From: an uncultured Lachnospiraceae bacterium
GTDB taxonomy: Bacteria > Bacillota > Clostridia > Lachnospirales > Lachnospiraceae
Length of the DNA stretch: 64,000 nucleotides
Assembly (NCBI GenBank): GCA_910585635.1
Contig: CAJUFE010000020.1
Location: forward strand, 12,620 to 76,619
Direction: 5' to 3'
Position numbers and translations under genes: made by a program. The stretch's first letter is position 1; each line of letters begins with the position of its first letter. This document shows, piece by piece, positions 33,339 to 42,658 of this stretch. The notes beneath the pieces are model-generated. The model had not been told where the DNA came from. It saw only the letters and a list, made by a program, of their open reading frames with translations, and ran no database searches.

Positions 33339-34957
33339 TTTCCGCCTCCCGTCCTGGTATCGTTCTCTCGGCGATCGCCTTTGTCCGTATAGCCGCCTCT
33401 GATCCAAAACCCCTTCAGGGCCGGAGAGCCCTTCACCGTCCCCGGGCCTCCTGCCCCCTCCGGCACATGGAGCAGCGGGATCCGGACCGTAAAGGTGGTC
33501 CCCTCCCCCTCCCGGCTCTCTACCTTTATGCTGCCTCGGTGCATCAAGATCACGCTCTTGGTGATCGACAGCCCCAGACCAGTCCCGCCGGTCTCCCGGG
33601 AGCGGGCTTTATCGACCCGGTAAAAACGCTCGAAGATATGCTCCTGGTACCCTTCGCTGATCCCGATACCGGAATCCGCCACCTTCACATAAAAAAACTT
33701 GTGGTCCGCGTCCAGGGTCACCCGCACCCAGCCATTTTCCACATTATACTTGATGGCATTCTCCACCAGGTTATTGAAGGCCAGGGAAAGCTTCACCTCG
33801 TCCACATCGGCGCTCACCTCCCGGATGCTCTCAAAGATCAGCTCCACGTTCCGCTTCTTCGCGATCGGGCGCAGCCTTTTTAGGATCATCTCCATCAGGC
33901 TGTTCACGGAAGTCTGGACGGCGTTCATCTGGTCCATGGCCGCCTTATCCATCTTCACCAGGGATAAGAGATCGTCGATGATCTTGCTCTCCCGGTCGAT
34001 CTCATCGGAGATATCCGATAAAAACTCCCGGTACAGCTCCACCGGCGCGCCTTCCATCCCCATCAGCGAATCCGCCAGCACCCGGATCGAGGTGATCGGG
34101 GTCTTCAGCTCATGGGACACATTGGAGACAAATTCCTGCCGGGACTGGTCTACCGCCTTGAGCTTCGCCAGGGTCCGCTTTACCGCCTGGGATATCTCCT
34201 TGGTCTCCTGGTATGTATGCTCATCGATGTCCACCTCTAAGTTCCCCTCGGACACCTCCGCCAGCATCCCCTGGAGACGGCGGAAGGGACGGATCAGCAC
34301 CCCCACGATCCCTACGCTGACCGCCAGGAGCACCACCGCCGTGATCATGGTCAGAAAGCTGGATTCTTCTCTTACCGCCTGGGCCTGGAGGCTGATGGTC
34401 CCTGTGGAGGAGGACATCACCAGGACCCCTAAGATCTCCCTTTCCGGCGTGTTGGCATAGATCGGGAAGGTCTGGACGATATAGCGTTTTTCTTTATTAT
34501 TGATGTTGCTGTTCTCCCCCTGGAAGCAGCGGATGACCTCCTCGGATACCACGATCTTCCCCTCTGCCAGCCCAAAAGAGTCCTTAATGACCCGATAGTC
34601 CTGGTCCACGATCACGATCCGCCCGTGGAAAAAATCCGCCGTGGTCTCGATCTCATTGTCAAAGGACGTATTATCTGCCGCGCCGGTCATATAGCCGGCC
34701 CTGGACATCTTGCTGCTCAAGATCAGACACTGGGTCTGTACATCCACACTGCGGCTGTTGGTCTGGTTCTGCTCTACCAGCCGGGAGAGCACCCGTCCCT
34801 GGATCACCATGGGCAGGAGGCCGAACAGGACCAGCAGCAAGGTCAAAGGGAGCATGATGCTGCACTTTTTCATCTCCTCTGTGCCGCTCCCACGCTTATG
34901 AGAGCCAGAAGAGGGCAGGGCAGGCCCGCTCTCCCGTTTACTGTGCGATAACGACAT
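33335..34957 (-). CDS. Membrane sensor histidine kinase with HAMP domain
   Basis: A 540-residue kinase. TM1 near residues 34-54, an extracellular sensor of about 145 residues, TM2 near 202-224, HAMP (about 225-275), the phospho-acceptor H282 in FVSNVSHELKTPITS, and a HATPase domain with NLVENAIKYN, DSGIGIS and TGGTGLGLSI. The architecture resembles PhoR/WalK-type kinases. No response regulator gene is adjacent: upstream is DegV, downstream the GerM lipoprotein. ATG at 34957 was chosen because GAGGGGTGAGG precedes it. The C-terminal ~50 residues after the ATPase domain are unrecognised. Confidence 0.93.
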   Translation of the reverse strand: MSLSHSKRESGPALPSSGSHKRGSGTEEMKKCSIMLPLTLLLVLFGLLPMVIQGRVLSRLVEQNQTNSRSVDVQTQCLILSSKMSRAGYMTGAADNTSFDNEIETTADFFHGRIVIVDQDYRVIKDSFGLAEGKIVVSEEVIRCFQGENSNINNKEKRYIVQTFPIYANTPEREILGVLVMSSSTGTISLQAQAVREESSFLTMITAVVLLAVSVGIVGVLIRPFRRLQGMLAEVSEGNLEVDIDEHTYQETKEISQAVKRTLAKLKAVDQSRQEFVSNVSHELKTPITSIRVLADSLMGMEGAPVELYREFLSDISDEIDRESKIIDDLLSLVKMDKAAMDQMNAVQTSVNSLMEMILKRLRPIAKKRNVELIFESIREVSADVDEVKLSLAFNNLVENAIKYNVENGWVRVTLDADHKFFYVKVADSGIGISEGYQEHIFERFYRVDKARSRETGGTGLGLSITKSVILMHRGSIKVESREGEGTTFTVRIPLLHVPEGAGGPGTVKGSPALKGFWIRGGYTDKGDRRENDTRTGGGK

Positions 34958-34961
34958 AGCC

Positions 34962-35852
34962 TCACCCCTCAAAGGCTTCAGACTGTGCGCAGAGCGCCAG
35001 CTTCCTGGAAGCCGCCACCGCCAGAGAGCCCGGCCCGATATGACAGGCGATGCTCAAAGAAAGGGGCGCGACCACGATATCCGCGTCCGGGTATCTGGCC
35101 TGGAGCTCTTCCTTAAATTCCAGGGCCGCCTCCTCATTCTGGGAATAGGCGATCTCCAGGTGGGTCTCCTTCGCCTCCGGATCCATAAACCGGGTCTCCA
35201 GATCCTTTTGCAGCGCGGTCATCATAGTGGTCTTGGCCTGCTTCATGGTCCTGACCTTAGAAAACGCGTCCAGCTTCTCTCCCTGGATCGTCAGCACCGG
35301 CTTGATCTTGAGCAAGGTCCCCAGGGCGGCCGCCGCGGGGGTGATCCGGCCGCCCTTTTTTAGATACTTTAAGGTGTCCACCGTGATGTAGATCGTGCTG
35401 TCAAACTTCACCGCCTCCAGCTTCTCCTTGATCTGGGGAGCCGTAAAGCCCTTCTCTGCCATCTCTAAGGCATCCAGCACCGACTGGCGCTGGGTCACCG
35501 AGATCCGCTGGTTATCCACCACCTGCACCCGGCCCTCATAGTCCTGGGCCAGCATCATCGCCGTCCCGCAGGAGCTGCTAAGGCCGCTTGACATAGGGAT
35601 ATGGACCACCGCGTCATGGTCCTTTAACAGACCGTCCCACAGCTCCGTCACCGCGGCCGGGGATGGCTGGGAGGTGGAGATATCCGCTCCCTTTTCCAGC
35701 TCCTGGTAGAACTGCGCCTGGGTCAAGTCCACCTCCTCAAAAAGCGTCTTTTCATCGATCATAAAAGGCATGGGGAGGATGGAGACGCCAAAGGCCTTCC
35801 CCTCTTCCCTGGTCATGCCGCTGTTGCTGTCAGTCACTATCGCGATCTTCAT
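34962..35852 (-). CDS. DegV family fatty-acid-binding protein
   Basis: A DegV protein of 296 residues. Family features: IAIVTDSNSGMT at the start, STSQPSP around residue 60, MSSGLSSSCG, the conserved KYLKKGGRI and SLSIACHIGPGS near the end. DegV (FakB-like) proteins carry fatty acids and in some bacteria present them to the kinase FakA. The third of three clustered ATGs, at 35852, is best placed after GGAGG. It ends 4 bp before the kinase start. A second paralogue is at 53001. Confidence 0.94.
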   Translation of the reverse strand: MKIAIVTDSNSGMTREEGKAFGVSILPMPFMIDEKTLFEEVDLTQAQFYQELEKGADISTSQPSPAAVTELWDGLLKDHDAVVHIPMSSGLSSSCGTAMMLAQDYEGRVQVVDNQRISVTQRQSVLDALEMAEKGFTAPQIKEKLEAVKFDSTIYITVDTLKYLKKGGRITPAAAALGTLLKIKPVLTIQGEKLDAFSKVRTMKQAKTTMMTALQKDLETRFMDPEAKETHLEIAYSQNEEAALEFKEELQARYPDADIVVAPLSLSIACHIGPGSLAVAASRKLALCAQSEAFEG

Positions 35853-35929
35853 CATTTCCTCCATTCTATGCGTACCCTGCCGCACATCAGCCGCAGCCTG
35901 TCTGCGGCAGGACCGTCCACAGCTCCACT

Positions 35930-37732
35930 CTATGCACCCATCTCATAGGCTGATGTGTACAATTGGTGGTACATCCCCTTCTTTTCCATCAGCTCCTTAT
36001 GGCTCCCTTCCTCCACGATCTTATTTTCCGAGAGGACTAAGATCCGGTCCGCGTTCTGGATCGTGGTCAGGCGGTGGGCGATGGTCAATGTGGTCCGGCC
36101 CACGGCCAGCTGATCCAAGGACTGGCTGACCAGATGCTCGCTCTCATTATCCAGAGCCGAGGTGGCCTCGTCCAGCACCAGGATCGAGGGATCCTTTAAA
36201 AATACCCGGGCGATGCTGATCCGCTGCTTCTGGCCGCCGGACAGCTTCACCCCCCGCTCGCCTACATAGGTATCATACCCGTCCTTCAGCTGGGCGATGA
36301 ACTCGTGGGCTCCGGCCAGCTTGGCCGCCTTTAGCACCTCTTCACGGGAGGCGCCCGGCCGCCCGTAGGCGATATTGTCAAATACCGACCCGGAGAACAG
36401 GTATACATCCTGCTGGACCACGCCGATATGGGAGCGGAGGCTCTGGAGGGTGATGCTCTTGATCTCCTTTCCGTCGATCAGCACCCGCCCTTTGGTGGCG
36501 TCGTAGAACCGGGGGATCAGGTTGCAGAGGGTGGTCTTCCCTCCGCCGGATGGCCCCACCAGCGCCACATGCTCCCCGGGACGGACCTTTAAGCAGATAT
36601 CCTCCAGCACCGGCGTATGATCGTCAGGGTATTCAAAGCTCACATGGTCAAAAGCGATCTCGCCTTTGACTTTTGCCACGGGCGAAGCGCCTTCATCGTC
36701 AAAGATGTCCACATTGGCATCCAAAAGCTCCATGAACCGCTCGATCCCCGTCATGCCCCGCTGGAACTGCTCCGCGAACTCGATGATCCGGCGGATCGTG
36801 GCCAGGAGGGTGGTCACGTACATCACGTAGGCCACCATGTCGCCAGGCGCGATCAGGCCCTTTACCATGAAGATGCCCCCAGCCATGATCACCACCATGT
36901 ACATCAGACCGTCGAACATCCGGACCGTATCCTGGAAAGCGGCCATATAAAAATAGGTCTTCCGTTTGATCTCCAAAAACTGCAGGTTATCCTGCTGGAA
37001 CTTCTCCAGCTCCACCTTCTCATTAGCAAAGGCCCGCACCACCCGGTTGCCCAGAAGGCTGTCCTCGATCCTGGCGTTCAGCTCCCCGATATGGTTGCGC
37101 TGCTCCCGGTTCGCCGCCCGGACCTTTAGGTTAAAATAGGTACAGGAGACGGCCATCACCGGGATAAAAAAGAAGATGATCGCCGTCAGCAGCAGGTTGA
37201 TCCTGGATAAGATCAAGAAGGAGATCACCGCCTTTAAAAAGGCGATAAAGAACTCCTCCGGGCAGTGATGGGAAAATTCCGTCACGTCAAACAGGTCGCT
37301 GGTGATCCGGGCCATGATCTGGCCCACCTTCGTGTTGCTGAAATAGCTGTCCGAAAGCTTCTGCAGATGGGCGAAGGCATCCCTCCGCATATCGGTCTCG
37401 ATCGCGGCGCCCATCACGTGGCCGGTGTAGGCCATATAGAAGCTGGCAAAGCCGTCCAATACCCGCAGGGCCAGATAAAAGAGGCCGATCCGCACCACCA
37501 GCCCCACCGACAGGGAGGCCAGATCCTTCATGCCCTGGTCGGTCAGATAGCGCATGATCATCGGCAGCACCATCTCGCAGACGATCGTCAGCGCCGCGCA
37601 GGCTAAGTCGAAGAACATGATCTTTTTATAGGGGCCGTAATAGGGGATAAAACGGCGTAAAAGCTCGGAGGTTGGGATCGTCCGGGTGGGCTGGGCGATC
37701 TTATTTGATCTCATGGGGGGTTTTTGGCTCAT
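35930..37732 (-). CDS. ABC exporter, half-transporter with fused ATPase
   Basis: A 600-residue MsbA/multidrug-type ABC exporter. Six TM helices over residues 35-325, then the ATPase with Walker A VGPSGGGKTT, Q-loop VVQQDVYLFSGS, signature LSGGQKQRIS, Walker B ILVLDEATSALD and H-loop IAHRLTT. It works as a homodimer or with an unlinked partner. The substrate cannot be read from sequence. Start at 37732 with AAAGGA upstream; monocistronic. Confidence 0.94.
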   Translation of the reverse strand: MSQKPPMRSNKIAQPTRTIPTSELLRRFIPYYGPYKKIMFFDLACAALTIVCEMVLPMIMRYLTDQGMKDLASLSVGLVVRIGLFYLALRVLDGFASFYMAYTGHVMGAAIETDMRRDAFAHLQKLSDSYFSNTKVGQIMARITSDLFDVTEFSHHCPEEFFIAFLKAVISFLILSRINLLLTAIIFFFIPVMAVSCTYFNLKVRAANREQRNHIGELNARIEDSLLGNRVVRAFANEKVELEKFQQDNLQFLEIKRKTYFYMAAFQDTVRMFDGLMYMVVIMAGGIFMVKGLIAPGDMVAYVMYVTTLLATIRRIIEFAEQFQRGMTGIERFMELLDANVDIFDDEGASPVAKVKGEIAFDHVSFEYPDDHTPVLEDICLKVRPGEHVALVGPSGGGKTTLCNLIPRFYDATKGRVLIDGKEIKSITLQSLRSHIGVVQQDVYLFSGSVFDNIAYGRPGASREEVLKAAKLAGAHEFIAQLKDGYDTYVGERGVKLSGGQKQRISIARVFLKDPSILVLDEATSALDNESEHLVSQSLDQLAVGRTTLTIAHRLTTIQNADRILVLSENKIVEEGSHKELMEKKGMYHQLYTSAYEMGA

Positions 37733-37819
37733 GGTGTTCTGTCCTTTTCTTATTTTTACACATAGTAGCTTTATTCTATCCTATTTTTGTGGGAAAGGGA
37801 AGAAGAAAATGTGTTAGTT

Positions 37820-38015
37820 TTCGCAGGTGGGCCAAAGGGTCCGCTCCGGGAGGGGCATGTCACAACAGGACGCGCTCTCGCTCCGCTAGGGTCCTTTATG
37901 TGACATGCCCCTCCCTCCGCTACGTTATGGCTGCTCTTCGGGTCTCCGGATGCGGACGGGTGACCGACAATGCACCTGCACCGATCCAACAGCTGGCGTG
38001 GGTGTGAAAAGTAAC
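37820..38015. repeat. Palindromic intergenic repeat, composite copy 3
   Basis: Arms at 37848-37864 and 37899-37915 (17 bp perfect). Read on the minus strand it equals copy 2 with the internal 62 bp (27741-27802) deleted. It is joined to a second module (37950-38012, GTTACTTTTCACACCCACGC at one end on the minus strand) that recurs at 60.8 kb. It fills the divergent gap between the ABC exporter and the zinc-ribbon gene. Confidence 0.88.
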
Positions 38016-38083
38016 GAAGCCACTTGACAAAAAGGCGGGATGATGGCAGATTAAAGGTAATCTTTGATAAGGAGGGGTGTTTT

Positions 38084-38869
38084 ATGCCATATTGTCCGAA
38101 ATGTGACATGGAATTTGTAGAGGGGATCACGGTGTGCTCGGATTGCGGGTCACCGTTATATGAGTCCGTGGAGGCGGCCGAAGCGGCCAGGAAGGCGAAG
38201 GAGGAGAAGGCGCTGGCCCAGTTTGTCCGCTCTATGGCTCCGGGATGGAGCGAGGACGGGGAGGCGGAGGCTGCGGACGGGGACGATGGGATGGACGAGG
38301 GGACACGCAAGGAGCTCCAAAAGATCGCACAGCAGATCGTCCTGGAACAAGCCAAGGAAGAGACCGCCGAGAGGACGCATGTATCAGTCTATGTAAAGAA
38401 GTCAGAGCATTATAACGACTTAAAGTCCTCTGCGGCGGCCTTCCTCCTGATGGGCTGTGTGTCCGCCCTGCTGGCGGCCGCCTTCCTGGGAGGGCTCATC
38501 CCAGGAAACGGGAACACCAGGTGGGTGTTCGGCGGCGTCTTAGCCGCGGCCGGTCTGGTCTTTTTCTATATCTGGTCTAAGACAAAGAAGGATATGGTCT
38601 CCGTAAAGGAGGAGGCCGCTAAAGAGGAGGCCCGGACGAGGGAGCTGGTGGAGCAGTTCCTGGCGGCCCACCCGGCAGCCCACATCGACCGGCAGCTGGC
38701 CCAGGAGGCGGCCTTGACCGGAGACAGCGAGGATACCGCGGAGGAGCTGAGCCTGAAGCGCTACGGGCTCATCCAGGATCTTTTGGTCACAGAGAACGAT
38801 CTGCCAGATCCAGCCTATGTGGATGCCTTGGCGGAGGAGATCTATGACCGACTGTTCGGGAAAGGATGA
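38084..38869 (+). CDS. Zinc-ribbon membrane protein of unknown function
   Basis: A 261-residue protein. An N-terminal zinc ribbon (C4-PK-C7 and C18-SD-C21) is followed by an Ala/Glu/Lys-rich helical stretch, two TM segments (about 126-148 and 155-172), then a charged helical C-terminus. The ATG at 38084 follows GGAGG by 8 nt. Proteins with this layout are widespread in Lachnospiraceae without known function. It stands alone between two divergent repeats. Confidence 0.85.
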   Translation: MPYCPKCDMEFVEGITVCSDCGSPLYESVEAAEAARKAKEEKALAQFVRSMAPGWSEDGEAEAADGDDGMDEGTRKELQKIAQQIVLEQAKEETAERTHVSVYVKKSEHYNDLKSSAAAFLLMGCVSALLAAAFLGGLIPGNGNTRWVFGGVLAAAGLVFFYIWSKTKKDMVSVKEEAAKEEARTRELVEQFLAAHPAAHIDRQLAQEAALTGDSEDTAEELSLKRYGLIQDLLVTENDLPDPAYVDALAEEIYDRLFGKG

Positions 38870-38898
38870 AACCTGAAACCTCAGGGGATCTGATGCTC

Positions 38899-39363
38899 CT
38901 ACAGCAGAGCTTCCTTCACCTTCAGGACCACCTTTTTCACCGCTGCGGGCTCTCCCGCCGCGACGCATGGACGATGGATATCATTGGAGAAGAAGATGCA
39001 GTAGGAGCCGGCGGTCACGTCAATAAAGTTCTCCTCCTTTAAGTTCTTATAGAAGCAGGCGTCCTTCCCCTCCGGGTTCTCTAAGATCTCTTCCTGGCCG
39101 GTGTAGGGGGCGTAGCCCATGCGCTCGATACCGGAGACGATATACTGGATGTCCAGATAGAGGTCATGTTTTTCCGCCCGGCGCTGCTCCACCGGCTGGG
39201 TGGTGATCTCCTGGATCATGGCGTAGATGTCCCGCCCTTCGATCTCGTAGGTCCCGGCGGCCATGGAGGCCACGTCATTGGCCTTTACCCAGTCCAGGGC
39301 TTTCAAGATCGCCTCGGGATAGCGATAAGGTGACGGGACTGCTTTGACAGATGCTAAGATCAT
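38899..39363 (-). CDS. YhcH/YjgK/YiaL family cupin
   Basis: A 154-residue DUF386 protein. Landmarks are EIEGRDIYAMIQE, the E-KHDLYLDIQYIVSG metal-site segment, and FFSNDIHRPCVAAGEP. Family members are beta-barrel proteins; NanQ is a sialic-acid anomerase and EbgC modulates a beta-galactosidase, so a role in handling sugars is likely. No sugar operon adjoins it. Convergent with the zinc-ribbon gene. Confidence 0.92.
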   Translation of the reverse strand: MILASVKAVPSPYRYPEAILKALDWVKANDVASMAAGTYEIEGRDIYAMIQEITTQPVEQRRAEKHDLYLDIQYIVSGIERMGYAPYTGQEEILENPEGKDACFYKNLKEENFIDVTAGSYCIFFSNDIHRPCVAAGEPAAVKKVVLKVKEALL

Positions 39364-39507
39364 GATGTGATACCTTCCTTTCTTCTTTCGGGCGGTCCTT
39401 TGGCACCCTTGTGCCTGCGCCCTTGTGATATCATCATTTTAGCATGGTTTGCATGAAAATACTAGTGTTTGTATACAGATTTATCATCTTTTTATGCTCC
39501 TGCCATG

Positions 39508-39556
39508 GTCCACGTTACTTTTCACACCGCCAAAGGGTCCTGTCACAAAAGGACCG
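39508..39556. repeat. Truncated copy of the modular repeat
   Basis: CACGTTACTTTTCACACC matches the outer module seen at 38.0 and 60.8 kb, joined directly to GCCAAAGGGTCC, found at the other end of copy 3, and to TGTCACAAAAGGAC. Confidence 0.6.
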
Positions 39557-39577
39557 AGATCCTTTATCGTTTGTGCA

Positions 39578-39606
39578 TTGACATTTGCACGGATCTCCTT
39601 TATGAT
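39578..39606 (+). promoter_or_regulatory. Sigma-A promoter of the MATE gene
   Basis: TTGACA (39578-39583), 17 bp, TATGAT (39601-39606). Confidence 0.9.
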
Positions 39607-39612
39607 CATCTA

Positions 39613-39778
39613 GGAGCAAGAGATCTGGTGACCCATAGCCTATCTCCATGGGCCATACCCACAGATCTACATAAAGACACCGCCGCCCCTTGCCGCCGGG
39701 TAAGGAGCGATACGCGCCGGCCCCCCTGTCATCAGGCCATAGAAGACAGGGGGCTCCGGCGTATTTTTTTAGGAGGGA
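39613..39778 (+). promoter_or_regulatory. Structured 5' leader of the MATE gene, candidate attenuator
   Basis: A leader of about 165 nt. AGATCTG and CAGATCT (39621-39668 region) can pair to enclose a CCCAT/ATGGG hairpin; a second hairpin CCTTGCC/GGTAAGG follows; the last is the intrinsic terminator directly before the Shine-Dalgarno. A short frame with ATG near 39648 encodes MGHTHRST but lacks a clear ribosome binding site. No known riboswitch consensus was recognised. Confidence 0.6.
39710..39770 (+). terminator. Intrinsic terminator upstream of MATE (attenuator)
   Basis: Stem of 9 + 5 + 4 bp with a bulge (core CCCCCTGTC with GACAGGGGG), followed by T7 and then at once by AGGAGGG, the MATE ribosome binding site. 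Its position means read-through must be regulated for the gene to be expressed. Confidence 0.85.
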
Positions 39779-41107
39779 ATGATGATGGAGACAAACACCG
39801 CTTTCCGGCAATTTATCCGCTACACGATCCCCAATGTCTGCGGGATGATCGGCTTATCCTGCTATATCCTGGCCGATACCTTTTTCGTCGCCCGGGGGCT
39901 GGGGGCTGACGGACTGGCCGCACTGAACCTGGCGATCCCGGTCTACAGCTTTATCCACGGCAGCGGCCTGTTGCTGGGGATGGGCGGGGCCACCCGGTAT
40001 TCGATCTTCCGGGGACAGAAGGCCCACCAGGCCGCGGATCAGGTATTTTCCCATGTCCTCCATGGAGCCGCGCTGCTGTCCGTGCTGTTTTTGGGCCTTG
40101 GGCTTTTTCTTTCCGGGCCGATCGCGGCCTTACTGGGGGCGACCGAGGAGGTCTTTGCCATGACACGGACATACCTGCAGGTCCTCCTGCTCTTCTCCCC
40201 GGCCTTTTTGCTGAACGATATCCTGATCTGCTTTGTGCGGAACGATAACGGACCGCGGCTGGCCATGGCCGCCATGCTGGCCGGCAGCTTTGCCAATATC
40301 CTGATGGACTATCTCTTCATCTTCCCGCTGCACATGGGGATCGCCGGCGCGGTGCTGGCCACAGGCTTCGCGCCGGTCATCGGCGTAGGGATCATATCCC
40401 GGCATTTTATCCAGAAGAAGAACCACTTCTCCTATGATAAAAAAGTCCCCCTCTCTCTGGGGCAGTTCCTGCCGGTGGTCTCCCTGGGGATGTCCTCCCT
40501 CATCACGGAGCTGGCCTCCGGTATCGTGATGATCGTTTTTAATATCCTCATCCTGGGGCTGACCGGCAATGTGGGGGTAGCCGCCTACGGCGTGGTGGCC
40601 AATCTGTCCCTGGTGGTCACATCGATCCATACCGGGATCGCCCAGGGGCTGCAACCGATCGCCAGCCGCGCCTGCGGCCAGGGGGATCGGACCGCCATGG
40701 AGCAGGTGCTGCGGTACGCTATGGGGGTCATGCTCCTCCTCTCCCTGGGCATCTATGTGGCCTTCCTGGCTCTGGCCGACCCGATCGTCAGCTGCTTTAA
40801 CAGCGCCCAGGACGGACAGCTGCAGCAGATCGGGACCGTGGGCCTTAAGCTCTACTTTACGGCCATGCCCTTTGCCGGGGCCAATATCATCCTTTCCATG
40901 TATATGGCCTCCGTGGCAAAGCCCCTGCCCGCCCAGATCATCTCCCTGGCCCGGGGACTGCTGGTGATCCTGCCTGCGGCCATCCTCCTGGCCCGCCTCC
41001 TGGGGATGACCGGCGTGTGGCTGGCATATCCGGTGGCGGAAGGACTGGTGACGGGCATCGGAGCCGCGCTCTACATTTGTCGAAATGTGAACAAGACAGT
41101 ACACTAG
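39779..41107 (+). CDS. MATE family efflux transporter
   Basis: A 442-residue, 12-TM exporter of the multidrug and toxic compound extrusion family (MepA/DinF-like), using a sodium or proton gradient. The N-terminal part has SCYILADTFFVARGLGADGLAALNLAIP and later ATRYSI and GVAAYGVVANLSL motifs. Three consecutive ATGs start the gene; AGGAGGG lies just before. It is preceded by a terminator-containing leader. Its stop is 2 bp from the convergent lipase-like gene. Substrate unknown. Confidence 0.93.
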   Translation: MMMETNTAFRQFIRYTIPNVCGMIGLSCYILADTFFVARGLGADGLAALNLAIPVYSFIHGSGLLLGMGGATRYSIFRGQKAHQAADQVFSHVLHGAALLSVLFLGLGLFLSGPIAALLGATEEVFAMTRTYLQVLLLFSPAFLLNDILICFVRNDNGPRLAMAAMLAGSFANILMDYLFIFPLHMGIAGAVLATGFAPVIGVGIISRHFIQKKNHFSYDKKVPLSLGQFLPVVSLGMSSLITELASGIVMIVFNILILGLTGNVGVAAYGVVANLSLVVTSIHTGIAQGLQPIASRACGQGDRTAMEQVLRYAMGVMLLLSLGIYVAFLALADPIVSCFNSAQDGQLQQIGTVGLKLYFTAMPFAGANIILSMYMASVAKPLPAQIISLARGLLVILPAAILLARLLGMTGVWLAYPVAEGLVTGIGAALYICRNVNKTVH

Positions 41108-41109
41108 GT

Positions 41110-42477
41110 TCAATACCCTCGCCTCTTCAGCTCCGCCACCAGCCCCACATAAAACTCCCGCACGTCAAAGCCGGGGATGTTCTCCCGGTTCAGATCGATC
41201 ATGTCCCCGTGGGAGATCCCCCGCTCTCCCTTTGTCTCCAGCAGGGTGTACCGCTCCCCCCATCTGGCGGACTCCACGGATACCAGCCCGTCGTTTTGGC
41301 CGTCAAAGTGCTTGACCACCGGATAGGTCATATTTAACGGAAATCTCCCGCTCCTAGCCCTTTTGCAGCAGGACATAACGCTCTCATACAGCACGCCCGG
41401 CACATCGGGCGTCACGGCGTTCCTGGCCGCACAGGCGCTCTCCGTTAAGTCCGTCACTGCGGCCAGGAAATCCGGGTCAGGATCACCCACCATCCGCAGA
41501 GCGGCATTGTACGCCGCCGCCACTTTGTTCCGGACCGCCTCCGGCACCTTGCCTAACAGATGCTCCGCAAAGATGCAGCCCCGGTGGGGCGTATTGACCG
41601 TGGTCAAGCTGGCCACATAAGGCGCGATCCCCCAGTGGGAGATCGCGGCACGGCTGTCCAGTCCGCCCTTGGAGTGGGCGATGATGTTCACCTTCTCACA
41701 GCCCGTCTCCTCCACGATCTGCCGGATCCGGCAGGCCAGCTCCCTTCCGCTGTCCTCCACCGACGCGGCAGACTGCTGCTGCCCGTAGTATACCGTGGCG
41801 CCATTGCGGATCAGCTCCTTAGGGACCCGCCCCCAGTAATCCAGATAGCGGAAATCCCGAAAGAACACTCCATGGACCATCAGGAGCGGATACCGGGTCC
41901 GGCAGATCCCACTCTCGGCCCGGACCGCGTCCATCTCCCATTTCTCCGTCTCGAAGCGCACCTCCTCCCCGGTGATCCGGATGATCCTGGCCAGATACCA
42001 GAGATTGACAAAGGGGATCCAGCCGCAGATTGCCGCCAACACCCGATGCTTGATCCCCAGCTGGACAGAGGTGAGATACACCCGGATCATACCGCTCCAA
42101 AAAAGGGCAGCCAGCGAAAGGAACACCACCGCCCCGTCCAGGAGGACCAGACGCAGCACGCCTGCCCGCCCTCTGAGGACAGCGGGCAGGACCCACATAA
42201 GGAGCCAGGCCAGCTGTAGGCACATGGACAAGGCAAAGGCCGCCAGGAACAGCCACAGCAGCTCACAGCCCGCCGCCAGCTGCCGGATCCGCCGGGTGGG
42301 CGCAGTCGCCGGGAGGGGGAAAAGGTTGATAAAAAGGAGCGCTGCCAAAAAGGGCAGCCACCACCACATGGTAAAGGGCGCTCCGGTCAGCGGCTGACCC
42401 AGCAGCATCCATAAGGGGATGGGGTCTGCCGCCGCCACCAGCAGCAGGATATAGATGGTCCGTCGGAGATATCGCAT
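41110..42477 (-). CDS. Membrane-anchored alpha/beta hydrolase (lipase-like)
   Basis: A 455-residue protein with four to five TM segments in the first ~165 residues and a C-terminal alpha/beta hydrolase domain. The oxyanion motif VHGVFFRD is at about 201-208 and the nucleophile elbow AHSKGG has S269; GQNDGLVSVESA probably supplies the Asp and SHGDMID the His. The elbow starts with Ala rather than Gly. The architecture resembles triacylglycerol lipases of the EstA/LipA type tethered to the membrane. Substrate unknown. ATG at 42477 preceded by GAGGTG. Confidence 0.87.
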   Translation of the reverse strand: MRYLRRTIYILLLVAAADPIPLWMLLGQPLTGAPFTMWWWLPFLAALLFINLFPLPATAPTRRIRQLAAGCELLWLFLAAFALSMCLQLAWLLMWVLPAVLRGRAGVLRLVLLDGAVVFLSLAALFWSGMIRVYLTSVQLGIKHRVLAAICGWIPFVNLWYLARIIRITGEEVRFETEKWEMDAVRAESGICRTRYPLLMVHGVFFRDFRYLDYWGRVPKELIRNGATVYYGQQQSAASVEDSGRELACRIRQIVEETGCEKVNIIAHSKGGLDSRAAISHWGIAPYVASLTTVNTPHRGCIFAEHLLGKVPEAVRNKVAAAYNAALRMVGDPDPDFLAAVTDLTESACAARNAVTPDVPGVLYESVMSCCKRARSGRFPLNMTYPVVKHFDGQNDGLVSVESARWGERYTLLETKGERGISHGDMIDLNRENIPGFDVREFYVGLVAELKRRGY

Positions 42478-42525
42478 GAAGTCACCTCTTTATTTATCGT
42501 TGAGTGCTCTTGTTATGCCCATCCG

Positions 42526-42552
42526 AAAAAGGAGCCCGGGATGGGCTCCTTC
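42526..42552 (-). terminator. Intrinsic terminator after the TRAP operon
   Basis: AAGGAGCCC pairs with GGGCTCCTT around a 5-nt loop; the minus strand continues TTTTC. It ends the dctPQM transcript 107 bp past dctM. Confidence 0.8.
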
Positions 42553-42658
42553 TATCTTATCATATCTGAGGGGATCTAGCTATCCCTGGATCTGGATCCT
42601 TTTGGATCGTTCGTATGTTCGGTCACTTTTCACGGCATATCCTTATGATAAGGCCCCT

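Noticed and set aside
39469..39909. Protein-coding frame through the MATE leader
   Set aside because: It crosses the promoter and terminator hairpin and enters the MATE gene out of frame; the non-coding leader explains the sequence better.
40130..41113. 327-codon frame antisense to the MATE gene
   Set aside because: Rich in His, Gln and Asp with no family features, as expected of an antisense shadow of a membrane protein gene.
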